A stretch of 64,000 nucleotides of DNA from Limnanthes douglasii subsp. nivea (taxonomy: Eukaryota; Streptophyta; Magnoliopsida; Brassicales; Limnanthaceae). Position 1 is the stretch's first letter, and every line of letters starts with the position of its first letter. Below, piece after piece: positions 49,335 to 60,934 of the stretch. Under the pieces are notes generated by a model. It saw nothing but the letters and a program-made list of their open reading frames with translations, was not told the DNA's origin and searched no databases. The stretch is from NCBI GenBank assembly GCA_036936605.1, contig JAUPFV010000001.1:216285530-216349529 (forward strand). Direction: 5' to 3'. A program made the position numbers and the translations under genes.

Positions 49335-49416
49335 TGGGATCTCACTATAACCAACCCGGATCTCACTATAACCGGGTCTCACTATAAAGATTTGGGGTCT
49401 CATTTTAGCCTAGCCC
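49335..49416 (-). repeat. Right terminal inverted repeat with extra subterminal motif copies
   Basis: The terminal 43 bp (49374-49416) match the left end exactly. Just inside, GGATCTCACTATAACC is repeated twice, so the motif TATAGTGAGAYCC occurs three times in a row on the minus strand. The left end has no such extra copies. Confidence 0.93.
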
Positions 49417-49425
49417 ATATATTTA

Positions 49426-49785
49426 TAATGACATTAGTTGATTAGCGAATCTAATTACACAAAAATATCCAACACGGAGTCGATCATATTTTATGGGATA
49501 TGGATATTGAGATCTTATTAGGATTTTGAAATACTGAACATATTGAGATATTGTTAAGATTTTGAAATACTGAACGTATTGAGACATTATGTTAGAGATG
49601 TCATGTTACGTTAGTAATGTGTAATTTGCTTCTAAAAGGTAATTTGTTCGATTGGTTGATTGTACAGCCAAATAGAAATCAAATGTTTTTTCACAAATGT
49701 CCCTTCCTTGACGATGAAAAATATAACAAGCGGATCACTAGTCATCTGAACTATTCCCATAGATAGTTTAGCTGTTAGGAGAACT
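49426..49785. other. Intergenic or 3' region of the MYR1/2-like gene
   Basis: AT-rich, with an imperfect repeat TGAGATNTTRTTAGGATTTTGAAATACTGAA (two copies, 49508-49600). It is the likely 3' untranslated and termination region of the minus-strand MYR gene. Confidence 0.6.
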
Positions 49786-51846
49786 TCAGCTCCAGCTCAA
49801 ACCGTTCAAGTCTAATTGTTTGTAATAGGTGCCCGCGTCGTTTTCATCACGGGCATTCAAATCCAGCTTTGTGGCAAAGCAAGACATCCCATATCCATTA
49901 GAAAGTCTTTCGTTTTCTACTTTAGCTGTAAGTATTTTCTTGTTTGTTTGGGATTCAAGCTCTTCGGCGCCTGTGAACCCACCCTCAGAACTATTGATCT
50001 TCTCGTGGTCTCCTTGTCCTTGGAGTCCAACACTTATGGATAGATTGCTAGAGTTCTTTCCTGTAGAAAACAGTTTATTTTCTGTATCCTTGGCTACCAA
50101 CGATAGGAACATTTTTCTGTTCTTCTGATCTTCAGCCCATTTGAGCTCCGTCTGATGTAATATACGTCCTTCTACTCTCTCTTTTATCTCCAATGCTGAC
50201 TTACCATGACAAGTTCTTATAACCAGTCCATTGTTGTTTTGCAAATCGTGGTCCTTTTGGGCTGCTTCACAGGTTGTCAGACAACTGTCTAACGAACAAT
50301 CAGCACGCTGGATTGCTTGTTTTTCTTGGGGGCATAAGCCTTGCAGTTCTTTTAATTCGGAAAATGCGGAACTTAAACATTGAGTTGATACTTTAGATAC
50401 CAGTTCCGATAGTTGAACTTTTGCAGCTTCAAGCCCCGTTGTACCCAAATTTTGTCTTCCTAGAGTTTCTTGAGCTTTCTCTAGTACTGCTTGCAGGTAT
50501 TTTCCCTGAGCCTCTATCCGGAGCTGTAAATGTCTTTGTACCTGGTTCAGTTGCAAACTTTATATGTAAAATAGAAATCTCTCACTGGTTTAGGAAGGAT
50601 ACAAACTTAGAAAATTGTCCATTTTTTTTTCAGAAATCTTTGCTCTGCTGCCAAAGCAGCCTAGAGTTTTACAAAGTACTATATGCTTAGTTTTTTTGTA
50701 TATTCGTCTGGTTTCTATATATATATATATGTTTATACAGTGCATGTTGATAATAATTTGTCTTCAAAATTATAGTGTACCTCAAGCTGCTCGTGTAGTC
50801 TTCTCTGGACTTCAATTTGCATTTGCAGTGTTTCCCCTATTGGTAAGCTCCTGGGGAGTAATGATAATTAGTAAAATTATAAATATATGAACATCAGACG
50901 ACTTGGTTAGAGTACATGCTGATATAAGTTTGTGCTGTACTTGTTTGTCTGAGGTCCAATCATTAGACTGTTCATGTGATCACTCTTTGTCTCAAATGTC
51001 TTGTCTGCCATGGTTGCTGTGCCTACATAATTATTGATAAACAGTACTTAGTAATGAGGACTTACTGATAACAACATTTCATATCGCTAGCAGTGACTGT
51101 ATGTTACCAATTTTGTTTGTCACGTTACTTGCTTGTCCATGGCAATTCTTGCTAAGCCGGTATTTCTGCAAAAAATGATATACTGTAGTTAGTTTTTCGA
51201 TGTCACAGAACCTTCAAGAATAGCTACCAACTTGTTTAAAAGAGTGCATGTGATTTGTATTTTCTATTTAGACTTGTTCTAATGATTATAGCTTGTTCTA
51301 ATGATTATAGCCAGCAGTAACAAGAAACAATCTGGAGTTAATATCTCCCAAAACTATCAGAATTTTAGCAAAAGGGTGTTAAATGAAGTGACAAAAACCA
51401 AATTTTAGACCACACGAGTCCTATACCCAAAGAAACTACTAGGAGATTATTTTGAGCATGTAAATAATGTACTTGAAGGTGACTCTTGAGGTGGTATAAA
51501 GTTAGTCCTGGAATCCCCATGAGTTTCATAACTGTCTTTGGAGTAGCCTCTGCGATACAAGTTTAAACGACTGAATTAGTTGAACTGGTTAAAATAATTT
51601 TGCTAACTTTTACTGTAGTAAGTTTTACGACTTACTGTCTGCTCCCCCAAGTTGACTGACTGCTTCCAAGAATCGCTCGTGCAGATCTGGCGTCCATTTT
51701 AATCTCGGCTTAGCATCAGTTGAAAGGATGAGTCCTGAATCTCGTGCACCATTTTCACCATGAAGAAATGAATGTCTTTCGGGAGTCATGGACATTCTTA
51801 TTGTAGAGTGAATGTTCTTTCCTTGATGTTGGTGGTGATTATACAT
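49786..51846 (-). CDS. MYR1/MYR2: MYB-CC transcription factor, MYR1/MYR2 type
   Basis: Exons 51846-51636, 51549-51473, 51165-51108, 51022-50941, 50850-50781 and 50541-49786 (minus strand) join in phase with GT-AG borders to 417 residues. Motifs: ILSTDAKPRLKWTPDLHERF and TPKTVMKLMGIPGLTLYHLK (GARP-type single MYB repeat with SHLQKYR, residues about 40-100). Then LQMQIEVQRRLHEQLEVQRH starts the MYB-CC coiled coil, followed by AQGKYLQAVLEKAQETLG, and the C-terminus QLDLNGLSWS matches the DLNGFSW end of Arabidopsis MYR1/MYR2. These nuclear dimeric factors modulate flowering time and gibberellin-related growth. The gene looks intact. A 5' leader intron is likely: acceptor just before 51853, donor at about 51929. 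Confidence 0.93.
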
Positions 51847-52096
51847 CTTCTATCTACAAAAGAAAAGTCAGTTTAGTCTGATCAAACAGGCAAATTATTT
51901 GAGGTAATATTTAAAGTTTCTTTTCTTACCGTATTCTTTTATAATTTCTTAATCCAATGTGTTGTTCTCGTATTTGAGAATGGACTATGCTGTTCCGTCT
52001 ACGTAGAATTCCACGACCTTGTAGAGCGCTTTTCACTGTCTTATGTCTCTCCTTTTTCAGTTGTTTATGGAAACTTGGTGTGGGCAGGAAGACCTT

Positions 52097-52104
52097 TATA
52101 TAGA
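52097..52104 (-). promoter_or_regulatory. TATA box of the MYR1/2-like gene
   Basis: TATATAAA on the minus strand about 250 bp before the start codon, consistent with a transcript starting near 52065 whose leader holds one intron (about 51929-51854). Confidence 0.55.
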
Positions 52105-55100
52105 AATTTAGGTGGAACTTGTAGTTCAGATTGGAATCTTGGACAAAAATGAAAGACCGCCTGGCCCGGTCCAATATTCGCAATGATATAGAAACAAGTC
52201 TCTCTTTGTTAGTCGTGTGCCTGTCCTTTAACTGCAGTTCCAATTCCAGACTGTCTTTCACATCCCAATTTTTCTGGCCCACAAATTTTTAAAAGTCTCA
52301 GGCCTTGCATTAGATACGACAATTGATCCATATAAAGTTCTCTTGTATGTGCGCTAGTATACTTCAGGCAAAGGCAAGAATCTGATTCCGGGGTTTGTAA
52401 ACGAATGCTCTAACTTGGATTAGGCGAATCCACAATCTTGATTGCCTCAGAGATCTTAATAGTCTACATTACTCTCTTGCTCTTATAGAAGATTCATATA
52501 ACTAGCATATTTATATCTCAATTTTTCACTATTTAAGGTACATTTTGAAACTAAGGATGTAACAATTAAATGTCATAGATATGAAGATTCAGATGCACTC
52601 AACAGAGAGTGGTTTAGCTGGTTATATATTGAAAATGTTGTAGAACATTTTTTTTATATAGAAACTTGAGTGTTACATATATACAGGTAAAAACAAAGTT
52701 AAATCGGTAGATTGATGCTCTATGCCTTTGATATTTTTCAGAGGCAAGGAATAGAATATAGTATAAATTCTCTTTGTCACCTTTAACAAATTCGGTACTT
52801 ATTCACTTTCATATAACTAGAGGGAGGGAAATTGGACCCCAAAGCCTTTTTTTTTTCATTTTTCTCGTATTGGCACTAGACAGCCGGCCCACGCGGTACT
52901 TGTTTTTATACTTGCATTGGATAGTAAAGATGATACTTCAAGTGCGGAGATGCCCAGTTGCACTTGACTTGTGTCTTATGTGCTTCAAAGAATCTTTTTG
53001 TTTTCATGAATCAATACGATTATTCAATGTAATTACTCTTAATAATTATGTGTTATTTGAAGTCGTTAAAGAAATATCTCGAGGATATATGATGCTACTA
53101 AACTAATGAACTCATGTTACTTCTAGTACTTTTCAAGGACGTGCTATTGCACTGCCAGGCTCTTTCTTGTTTAGGTTTTAACTAACGCATACTAAAATCT
53201 TGAAATTGCATGGCAGATTTTAATGCTAAAAAAAGTGTATATATTTTATATGTTTCCTTAGCAGGAAGCCTTACATACATGAATTTAGAAAGTTTGTTAT
53301 GCTAATAGTTTTCAGATGCTATATTGACAACCATGTAATATCTAATTATGCTATTAAGTTCAGAAAATACAAAGAATAAATCTATAAGATCAGCAGCTAA
53401 TGCAGAATACGATCGTCGATCAAGTTATGGTGTCTAATCCACTTACTCTAAATACTAAAAAAAATAAAAATTTGTTGGTGATTTTACGATATATCTAGTA
53501 TATAGATGCCGGCTATTAGGGTTGCTTATAAATTTTGAGCTCGTAAAATTAAATGGAACAAAATAGAGTTGAAAAATTAAATTTCTGGTTCCTTGAGTAA
53601 CATCTTCACTTCACATTTGATCGTATTCACTTTTAAAAAAAAGTTATATTGATTCTGGTTTCTTATCGCATTTCATGCACTTAGAAAGAATCTGTCAAAA
53701 TCTTTAACTAAAGTTATAAAGCCAAATTCCTTAACAGTTGAATTGCATGTGAATGGGAATATGGTGCTATCAAGTGGACATTGGGTATCATGTAAGTTAC
53801 AACGTTGGAATGCCTGTGTTGCTACTGAATTTCCAATATATCGGTGTTCATACTGCAATGAATATAATAGACTTATAAGCTGGTAAATTCATCGATAGTT
53901 CAAATTAGACCAAGTACAATGGACTTGTACTTAATAAGAATGCGTAAAATCTTTGTCGAACGAAAGGCACAGTTGATCCTAGTACGTAGGTACTTATCGT
54001 CTAATGTTGTTATAATATTAAATCTTCATTTCATGTTTGTGTGACGAGTTAAAAAGCAAAATGCAATATTTGGATTGTCTGCTGCAAAGAAATTTCTCCA
54101 ATGGCAAGCAGGTGTAGCTTCTGCATCTTGCCTTTCAAGCTATTGTCTTTTATAGTTGTTTGCGTACTGAGTTATATTTGCATATAAGATTCTCTCTACA
54201 TTATATGCTCTAAACTGAAACTTTGTATTTAGGGTCTTTAAGGCTCTCATATATTTCACTAATGTGTAGAAATATGAGTTTGGAAGTATAAAAAAAGATT
54301 GATGCATCGTAAAGTTACTAGCTTTGCTGATGTTTTCCAAAATTTACGCTAGACTTAGACTTGCGTTTCGTAAAGTTACTGTCTTTGTCAATTTTTTCTT
54401 GATTGTGTTGCTACATTTTAAGTAATATGTAGCTCTTTCTGTTGTTAGCTAAATCTTACTTAAACTCTTAAGTAGATGTTATTCTCCACTAAAAAGCTTG
54501 GGACAAGGTTTATTGTTCTTTCTTGTACTTGCAATTTCCTTTAATGGATTCTACATTAATATATAATAATGTTACTATTTCAGAATTGAAACAAGCTTTA
54601 TCAAAACTTCAGTGCAAACAATCATACGCGAGACGTGTGATACTCATATTGGTAGCTGTTTGTTGACCACACAAGATAGTGTTGGCTCATTTATAAAAAG
54701 TAAGAAATGACCGTGGAATGCTATTCGAACGAAAAACGTCGCCAAAAGATGCCACGGAATCAGAATGTAAGAATCTTAACTCAAAAGTAAAGCTAATTAG
54801 ATCGTATTCTCAAGTCAAGAATTTTTGTTATTCCTCTCTAGCCAAAGCCACCAAAAATGGATTCCAGTCCCGTTAGCTTTTCCACTTTGGCTACTTTTGT
54901 TTGATGCCTATCAACATCCTTTAGTTAGCATCATATCCTCCTAATTAACACATACTGATTTTGCTTTAGGCTCTTAAAGTGTACTTATTAGCTTGACTAG
55001 CTGATTGCTACTGGTACAATTATTCTTTTATATCTATATGATGGCTATGAAATCCGGGTTGTTGTTTTAGCACCAGATTTATATCTGATACTTATATACT

Positions 55101-55200
55101 CTCCCTTTATATGGAACAGTTTTTGGTTTAACTTGATTGTGGTGCTAAACCGAACAATATACTTGCAAATGGTTGCTTTAAAAGGCATCTTTAAGCAACA
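52105..55200. other. Long AT-rich intergenic region, nothing recognised
   Basis: Only short frames without domain features. The first kilobase should hold the MYR upstream regulatory region. No transposon ends noted. Confidence 0.55.
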
Positions 55201-55269
55201 AATCAAGGTAGCAAGTCCGCCTAGTCCAATCAAGGTAGCAAGTCCGCCTAGTCCAATCAAGGTAGCAAA
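55201..55269. repeat. Tandem repeat, 27-bp unit, 2.5 copies
   Basis: AATCAAGGTAGCAAGTCCGC followed by CTAGTCC, at 55201-55227, 55228-55254 and a partial third copy. Confidence 0.9.
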
Positions 55270-56099
55270 GTTGGTATGATATGGCGAGTTAGGACGGTCG
55301 ATTTCATGTCACGGTTGGGTCAAAAGATATATGACCTGAACCCTAACCATTTTGTCGGTAATGTTTGGGTCACCTCGAAATTCAATCTCATATAAAGTTC
55401 AACTTGGACTTATGGTGTTAATGGTTAGATATTTAAGTGTATTAGGATTAACTAGTAGTATAGTTATGCTATTTCATTGAACAAGTCATAAAATACGAAA
55501 TATGCGCTTATTTAAATGTATTTTAATTCGCGCTACACGGCGGATTCAAAGGCAACCCTTTGCGCAGGGTTTTGGGGCAGCGGAACCAGACAGGGTCCAA
55601 AAATAGCAACAGGTCGGTGCTATTCAAATATTTATATTTGAATTTTTGAAAGTAGTTGTTACTTTCAAATTCAAAACTAATTTTTTTTGACCGTTTGAAA
55701 TTGTTTTTACAGTTTGATGTTCTGTTCGACATATAGGGTTTTTTAATTATGTTTTAGAAGACGAAATGAAATTCTATCATTGTCGATTTTTGCACATTTT
55801 GATTTTATGCGATTGAATTTTGAGATAACCATATTTCAATCTGTAATTGTCTAACAAGACTTCAAAATAATCATTAATGATATACATTTTCTTATAAAAG
55901 ATTAAAATAATTGATCTATGAAAATTGAAATGCGAACGAAGAATATGTAAACATGTCTTGCAAATATATATATAGTTGGACAAGTTTGAGGACCATGATT
56001 TTAAAAGATGGTAGAAAACAATGCTCTTCATCTTTACCACTCTAAGAGTTGTGTATGTTTTGAGCACTCATATGTGAGAGATCGTTGATAATGAAATGA
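55270..56099. other. Intergenic DNA, nothing recognised
   Basis: No gene or clear repeat; its right edge may include part of the Copia element's leader. Confidence 0.5.
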
Positions 56100-57750
56100 T
56101 ATAACAAACAAGAAGACGCTATAAATGGGAGAAATGACTACATATATCGTGCCCACATCTTAAATGGTATGCTCGATCAACTATATGATGTGTACCAAAA
56201 TGTTGAGTCTGCAAAAGAATTGTGAGATTCTCTTGAATCCAAGTACATGGCTGAAGATGCTTCTAACAAAAAAGTTTTGGTTACCAATTTTATTAACTAT
56301 AAGACGGTTGATTTCGGACCAGCCATGGAACAATACAATGAATGGTGAATAATTTTGGGTTAGTTTGCTCAACATAAAATATATAATGAAAATGGATGAA
56401 TGCATTCTGGTATCTAGTTTATTGATAAACTACCTAAATCATGGAAAGATTTGAAATATAAACTGAAACATAATAAAGAAGAGATGACTTTGTTTGAACT
56501 TGGATGTCATTTTCATATTGCAGAGTATTTTGGAGCTTAAGAAGAAAATAGGAATCCTAAGGGTAAGAATCAAACAAGAAGCACTTCTATGAATATGGTT
56601 CAAAATAATTGATTCTCCAAGAATGCAAACATAGAAAAATAGTAATAAAAAGAAGTTTAAAGGAAACAACAACAATTATTCCAACAAGAAGCCTATGTTG
56701 GCATGTTGGAAGTATGACAAACCTGATCAATTCATGGAGGATTTTTGGGTTGGTAAAGGCAATAACAACATTGGTCCAGGTGGATTTAAGGCTCTAGAAC
56801 AACAACAATGTCAGATTTTAATTCAAATTTATATATTATGGTCAATGTTATGTAATATCTGAGGCATATTATGTGCAAAATGATAATGTTGCATGTTGGA
56901 TTGATTCAGGAACAACAAGTCATGTGTGTAAAGATCGTTGTTGGTTTAAATATTTTTAACCAATTGAAGATGATCTACGATAAGAATGAGAAATATTGTA
57001 ACCGAACGAATCAAAAGACTAGGAAATAGGAACCCATATTATTAAACAATATATTGTATGTTCACGGGATTTGAAAAATATCTTGTTTGGTGTTGTCTTG
57101 AACAATTGTGCTTTTAAGCAAATGTATTAGAGTGGAAAGTATATATTTTCAAAACATTGTGCGTTTGTAGGCTTTGGTTATCTAGGTAATGATATGTTTA
57201 TTTTAAATGTTAATTTTATGTTTGACGAAGAATCTGTTTGCATGACTTCTACTAGTACTTGCAATACTTTGAGTAAATCATAATTGTGGCGTGCTAGATT
57301 AGGACATGTACATTATAAAACAATAAAAGACATGTCCAAAATACGTCTTATACTTGTTGATATAAACAACGAGAAATGTCCTACTTGTATTCTTACTAAA
57401 ATAACCACAATACGTTTCAAGGACGATAACAGAGTTACTAAATTATTAGAACTAATACATAGCGATTTATATGATTTTTATGCTACACCCATGCTAGGAA
57501 ACAAAAATAATGTTATTATTTTTATTGACGATGCATCAAGATATTATTATGTTTATTTGTTTTACACTAAGAATCAAGCTCTGGATAATTTTAAAATTTA
57601 TAAAAAATAATTAAAGCTACATGGTTTGATTGAAAATCTACGAACTTATAGAGGAGGTGAGTCATATCATCCCATATATTTAGTCTACTGGTATAATATA
57701 TAAAACCATGACTCTTTATACACCACAACATAAAGGTGTATAAAAAAAGA
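56100..57750 (+). pseudogene. Degraded Copia retrotransposon (gag, protease, integrase start)
   Basis: Gag (UBN2-type) pieces at 56110-56560, with the equivalent of AKELWDSLESKYMAEDAS readable at 56205-56260. Protease active-site region CWIDSGTTSHVCKDRCWF at about 56893-56945. GAG-pre-integrase LWRARLGHVHYKTIKDMSKI at 57283 with CPTC zinc ligands. Integrase core start with ELIHSDLYDF and NVIIFIDDASRYYYVYLF at 57450-57560. The order is correct for Copia; many stops. Reverse transcriptase is absent, as a Gypsy fragment follows from about 57900. Confidence 0.85.
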
Positions 57751-57911
57751 AGAATATGATTTTGAAAAGAATGGTTAATTCCATGTTATCTTAGTCAGGA
57801 TTGAGTGGAGTGACACTCTATTAAAAACCTGTTATTTATTGAATAAAATTCATACTAAAATAAATAATATTACCCCATATGAACTTTGATATAAAAAACC
57901 TCATGCCTTTT

Positions 57912-59870
57912 TCTAGCTGTTTCAGACTATTCCTACTAGGGTTGATTTTGCACCCCTGATCTACCTAGGAGCCAAAGTTGTTCTCTAACACGCTCTAGCA
58001 ATTTTCTAGCTGTTTCAGACTATCCTCATATTGTTTCCCACGTCATACTTTAAGAACTGGTGAACCATTGAAGCCACATCATGCCTTTTTGATAACCAGG
58101 ATCTACCAAATTGCATTGTACGATGTAGGTGCATCGACCACTATAAACATCATTGTGCCCTCTTTTATGAATGACTAGCAACCAAGCTCTACCACTCTTT
58201 CAAATTCCCAACATCCTCAATAGTTAATCATGTGAAGCCTACAATACTTTTGGTCAGATAAGAGGATATTCGAAGGTTTCTCCATATATTCGTATGTGGT
58301 CATGAATATGATGTTGGCAAAATGTTTGGTGACAATAAGAATTCATCGGATGTCAGTTCTCACAATAGGAGGTTGCTATTACTACGACGTCTTTGTGTGG
58401 CACGACCACTTCCCGTATGTCATTATCATCAAAACATAGCAAAAACAATAGATTTCTGGGTTAATGCACCTACTTCTAGTTTGGTTACCAAACTCACTAT
58501 GTGTCTTTTCTGAGAAAAGTTGATAATCCCTGAAGTAGTATCTCCACCAATTATAGTACGAGATTCAAAGAATTTACATAAATCACTAACCTTTCCCATG
58601 GCCTTTGGTTCTTCAACAACTAAAACAACTCTTCGGTCATGTTTGGGATTTAAATACTTCAAAGACATGCCAAATGAGTCTATTGGTTCCGTGATCATTA
58701 GAGTATTTTGTTGTTTCAGAGTCTCCACGGCCACCTTATTTCCTACCAGATTCAGTTGTGGATTTTTAGCATTTCTCTTAACAAAAGCTGTTAAATTTTC
58801 ATTCTCAAACAACACTTGGATTTTTTTCCAAGTTTATACAGTCTTTTGTCTCATGTTCGATGTCATCATGGTATTTGTAGTATATTTTGCTTCTACCCTC
58901 TATCGGGGTCTAGATCAGAAAAGACTTCGGAACTGTATATGACTTCTTGACTTGTCAAAAATCATTTTCACGCATTCAGTCAACTCATCATACTAGGTGG
59001 GTCAGACCCACTTGTTTGATATCGGTCTTGCTTCTTATGGGACATTTACAATATGTTGATTTGTCCTTAGTCTCGACTGTACTTGATTCAGAATTCTAGG
59101 TCAGAATATGGCCGAAGGGTAGAAAGTTTGGATCGGTTAGGGCTGAGCAACCGGGGTATGAGACTGCTGATAGATCAGTATTGGTGATTTTGAAATCTAC
59201 CCTTGTTGGGTCATAGAAGCCAAATCTGATACTTGAGTTTCTTAAATAAGTATTCGCTTTTCGACTTGTTCTAGTAAAGCACCACGTTATAGCTTGCTTC
59301 TTAGCAATATTATCCCTTAAAATTTTGGGGAGGAATCCATTCCTATACACAACACAAGCGACTAACTCCTCACAACCTTCCAGATTAGTTTTTCTTTGGA
59401 TATGATGACTCGTATACTTCTTCGGTCTCTCCCTAACCATTTGTCTACATGTAATGATCGTATCTACATTTATCGATACGTTTTTCCTTCCACGAAATAC
59501 TGTCCAAATAGGATCCAAAACGTGTCAAAACAATTTATACACATCTACAGTAATCGGTTTTACTATTTTAAAGCTATATCTTTACAAAATAGCTTGTCAT
59601 CATCTTCAAAATTTATCATAAAAAATTTAAACTATTCAATATGGTTATCTGGGTCTTGGATTCCATCAAATTTCCCCAACTTGGAGATATAAAAATGCTT
59701 CGGCATGCGCCCTGATAACATATCGACAGAAAAATGGGATGGCCTCCAGTTGTGGCCTGTTTTATGTAAATTTGCTATGGTGCCTTCATTTACCACTGTA
59801 TACAGACACTCCTCGAAAGGGTTTATAAACTGATTACTCATTCAGTAACCAAAATTGTGACTGCCCAATA
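57912..59870 (-). pseudogene. Degraded Tat-type Gypsy gag-protease fragment
   Basis: On the minus strand, gag begins near 59841 (LPKxF-type KHFYISKLGKFDGIQDPDNH). A decayed zinc-knuckle region follows near 58870, then AFVKRNAKNPQ (58750), and KVSDLCKFFESRTIIGGDTT with KRHIVSLVTKLEVGA (58600-58470). The last two blocks match the element at 60.9-64 kb closely. A post-protease block with VVDAPTSYNAI lies near 58120-58160. Near its end, TTTTCTAGCTGTTTCAGACT occurs twice, 84 bp apart (57912 and 57996), a local duplication. Confidence 0.75.
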
Positions 59871-60934
59871 GGAATTAGACGTGGCGTGTCTCTTCTTTTT
59901 GTAAAAGTTGAATAAATCTTTGTATGGTCGAAAATAAACACCAAAAGATTGAGATAAAAAATTAATAATGGCGTTTTGTCTAATGGTTTTCTTCTTAACC
60001 AAACATACAAGTCTGTATATAGAAAGTTTGATGTTTCTCGTAAATGAGTTATGATTTCTTTATATGTGGATGACATGTTGGTTTTTGGTGGCCAAAGTCA
60101 AGTTGATGAAAACTGATCGCTCCAGATATCTTTGGTGGAGGTTCTTTGTATAAGACTATATTTAGAGGGTTTTAGCGTTATTCAGATTACTTAGAAAATA
60201 TTTTAGAGAGAGAAAGATGTATTTTTAGAGACAGAAAATCAATATAATAATTTCTTAATCATTGATCAATCATCCTTTTCCAAAAAAGGGAGGGTATATT
60301 TATAGTACAAATAGTAGGTCCCACGAGCTCAATAATCTTATAATTGTGATCCTATCCTCAAGTCTATTGTTTGCTTTACATCAGTCCTTTTTCTTTACAT
60401 AATTGACAATTCCTCCCTAGAAACTTTCTTTATCAATAAAACACCCTCATCTTTCTTAGATTTTCAATCTTACCTTATCAGTAGCCCCCTAGTCCTTGTG
60501 AAAATGTTTTACGCGAGGACTGCTGTATCTTCTTAAATCCATCAGATCTTGCATAAAGTTGACTTGTCGAATTCTGGCTCCTTGATATTTTCTAAAAATA
60601 TGCTAAAATTGAAACCAATTGCCCCAGATATTAACAGATCATGACGTCACACCTTTTCTGATACCACCAATGAAATTTCTTCTCCTCTTGACAAATTTCA
60701 ATTAGATAGCCTTTAGCGTGTTACTTTATTTTTACACTGCATAACATAGGTATGGCGCGTCAGCTCCCTAGGCATTCATTGAGCCTACACTGGACAGTTT
60801 GCCCCTAGGTAAACAAGTCTCTACCTCTCTGTGCTTCGAAGAACTCAGGCCCATTATTTCTTTTATAAATGTCACTTTCCCTTCATACTTCTCTAATATC
60901 ATTTTTAGAGAGAGAAAGATCTAGCAACTCATTC
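59871..60934 (-). other. Non-coding stretch with a probable LTR
   Basis: A TATA-like element on the minus strand (complement of GTATATTTATAG near 60294) and long non-coding sequence between the two related Gypsy fragments fit an LTR at roughly 60080-60900. The sequence TTTTAGAGAGAGAAAGAT occurs at about 60202 and again at 60904. Exact ends were not determined. Confidence 0.35.

Larger units (their letters stand above)
38872..49416. mobile_element. Large Mutator-like transposon (MULE) with accessory genes, apparently intact
   Basis: Perfect 43-bp terminal inverted repeats (38872-38914 and 49374-49416) with ends GGGCTAGGC, flanked by a perfect 9-bp target duplication ATATATTTA (38863-38871 and 49417-49425). 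Length 10,545 bp. Contents in order: transposase/OTU gene (+), palindrome, three intact small genes and one broken one of a single family, and a plant-mobile-domain gene (-). Identical ends, identical target duplication and open reading frames in both large genes indicate a young insertion that may still be autonomous. Neither the target duplication nor the gene content fits a retroelement. It sits 370 bp beyond the stop codon of the MYR1/2-like gene. Confidence 0.95.

Noticed and set aside
51926..52282. 118-codon frame upstream of the MYR1/2-like gene
   Set aside because: It covers the TATA box and predicted 5' leader of that gene and has no domain; probably a chance frame.
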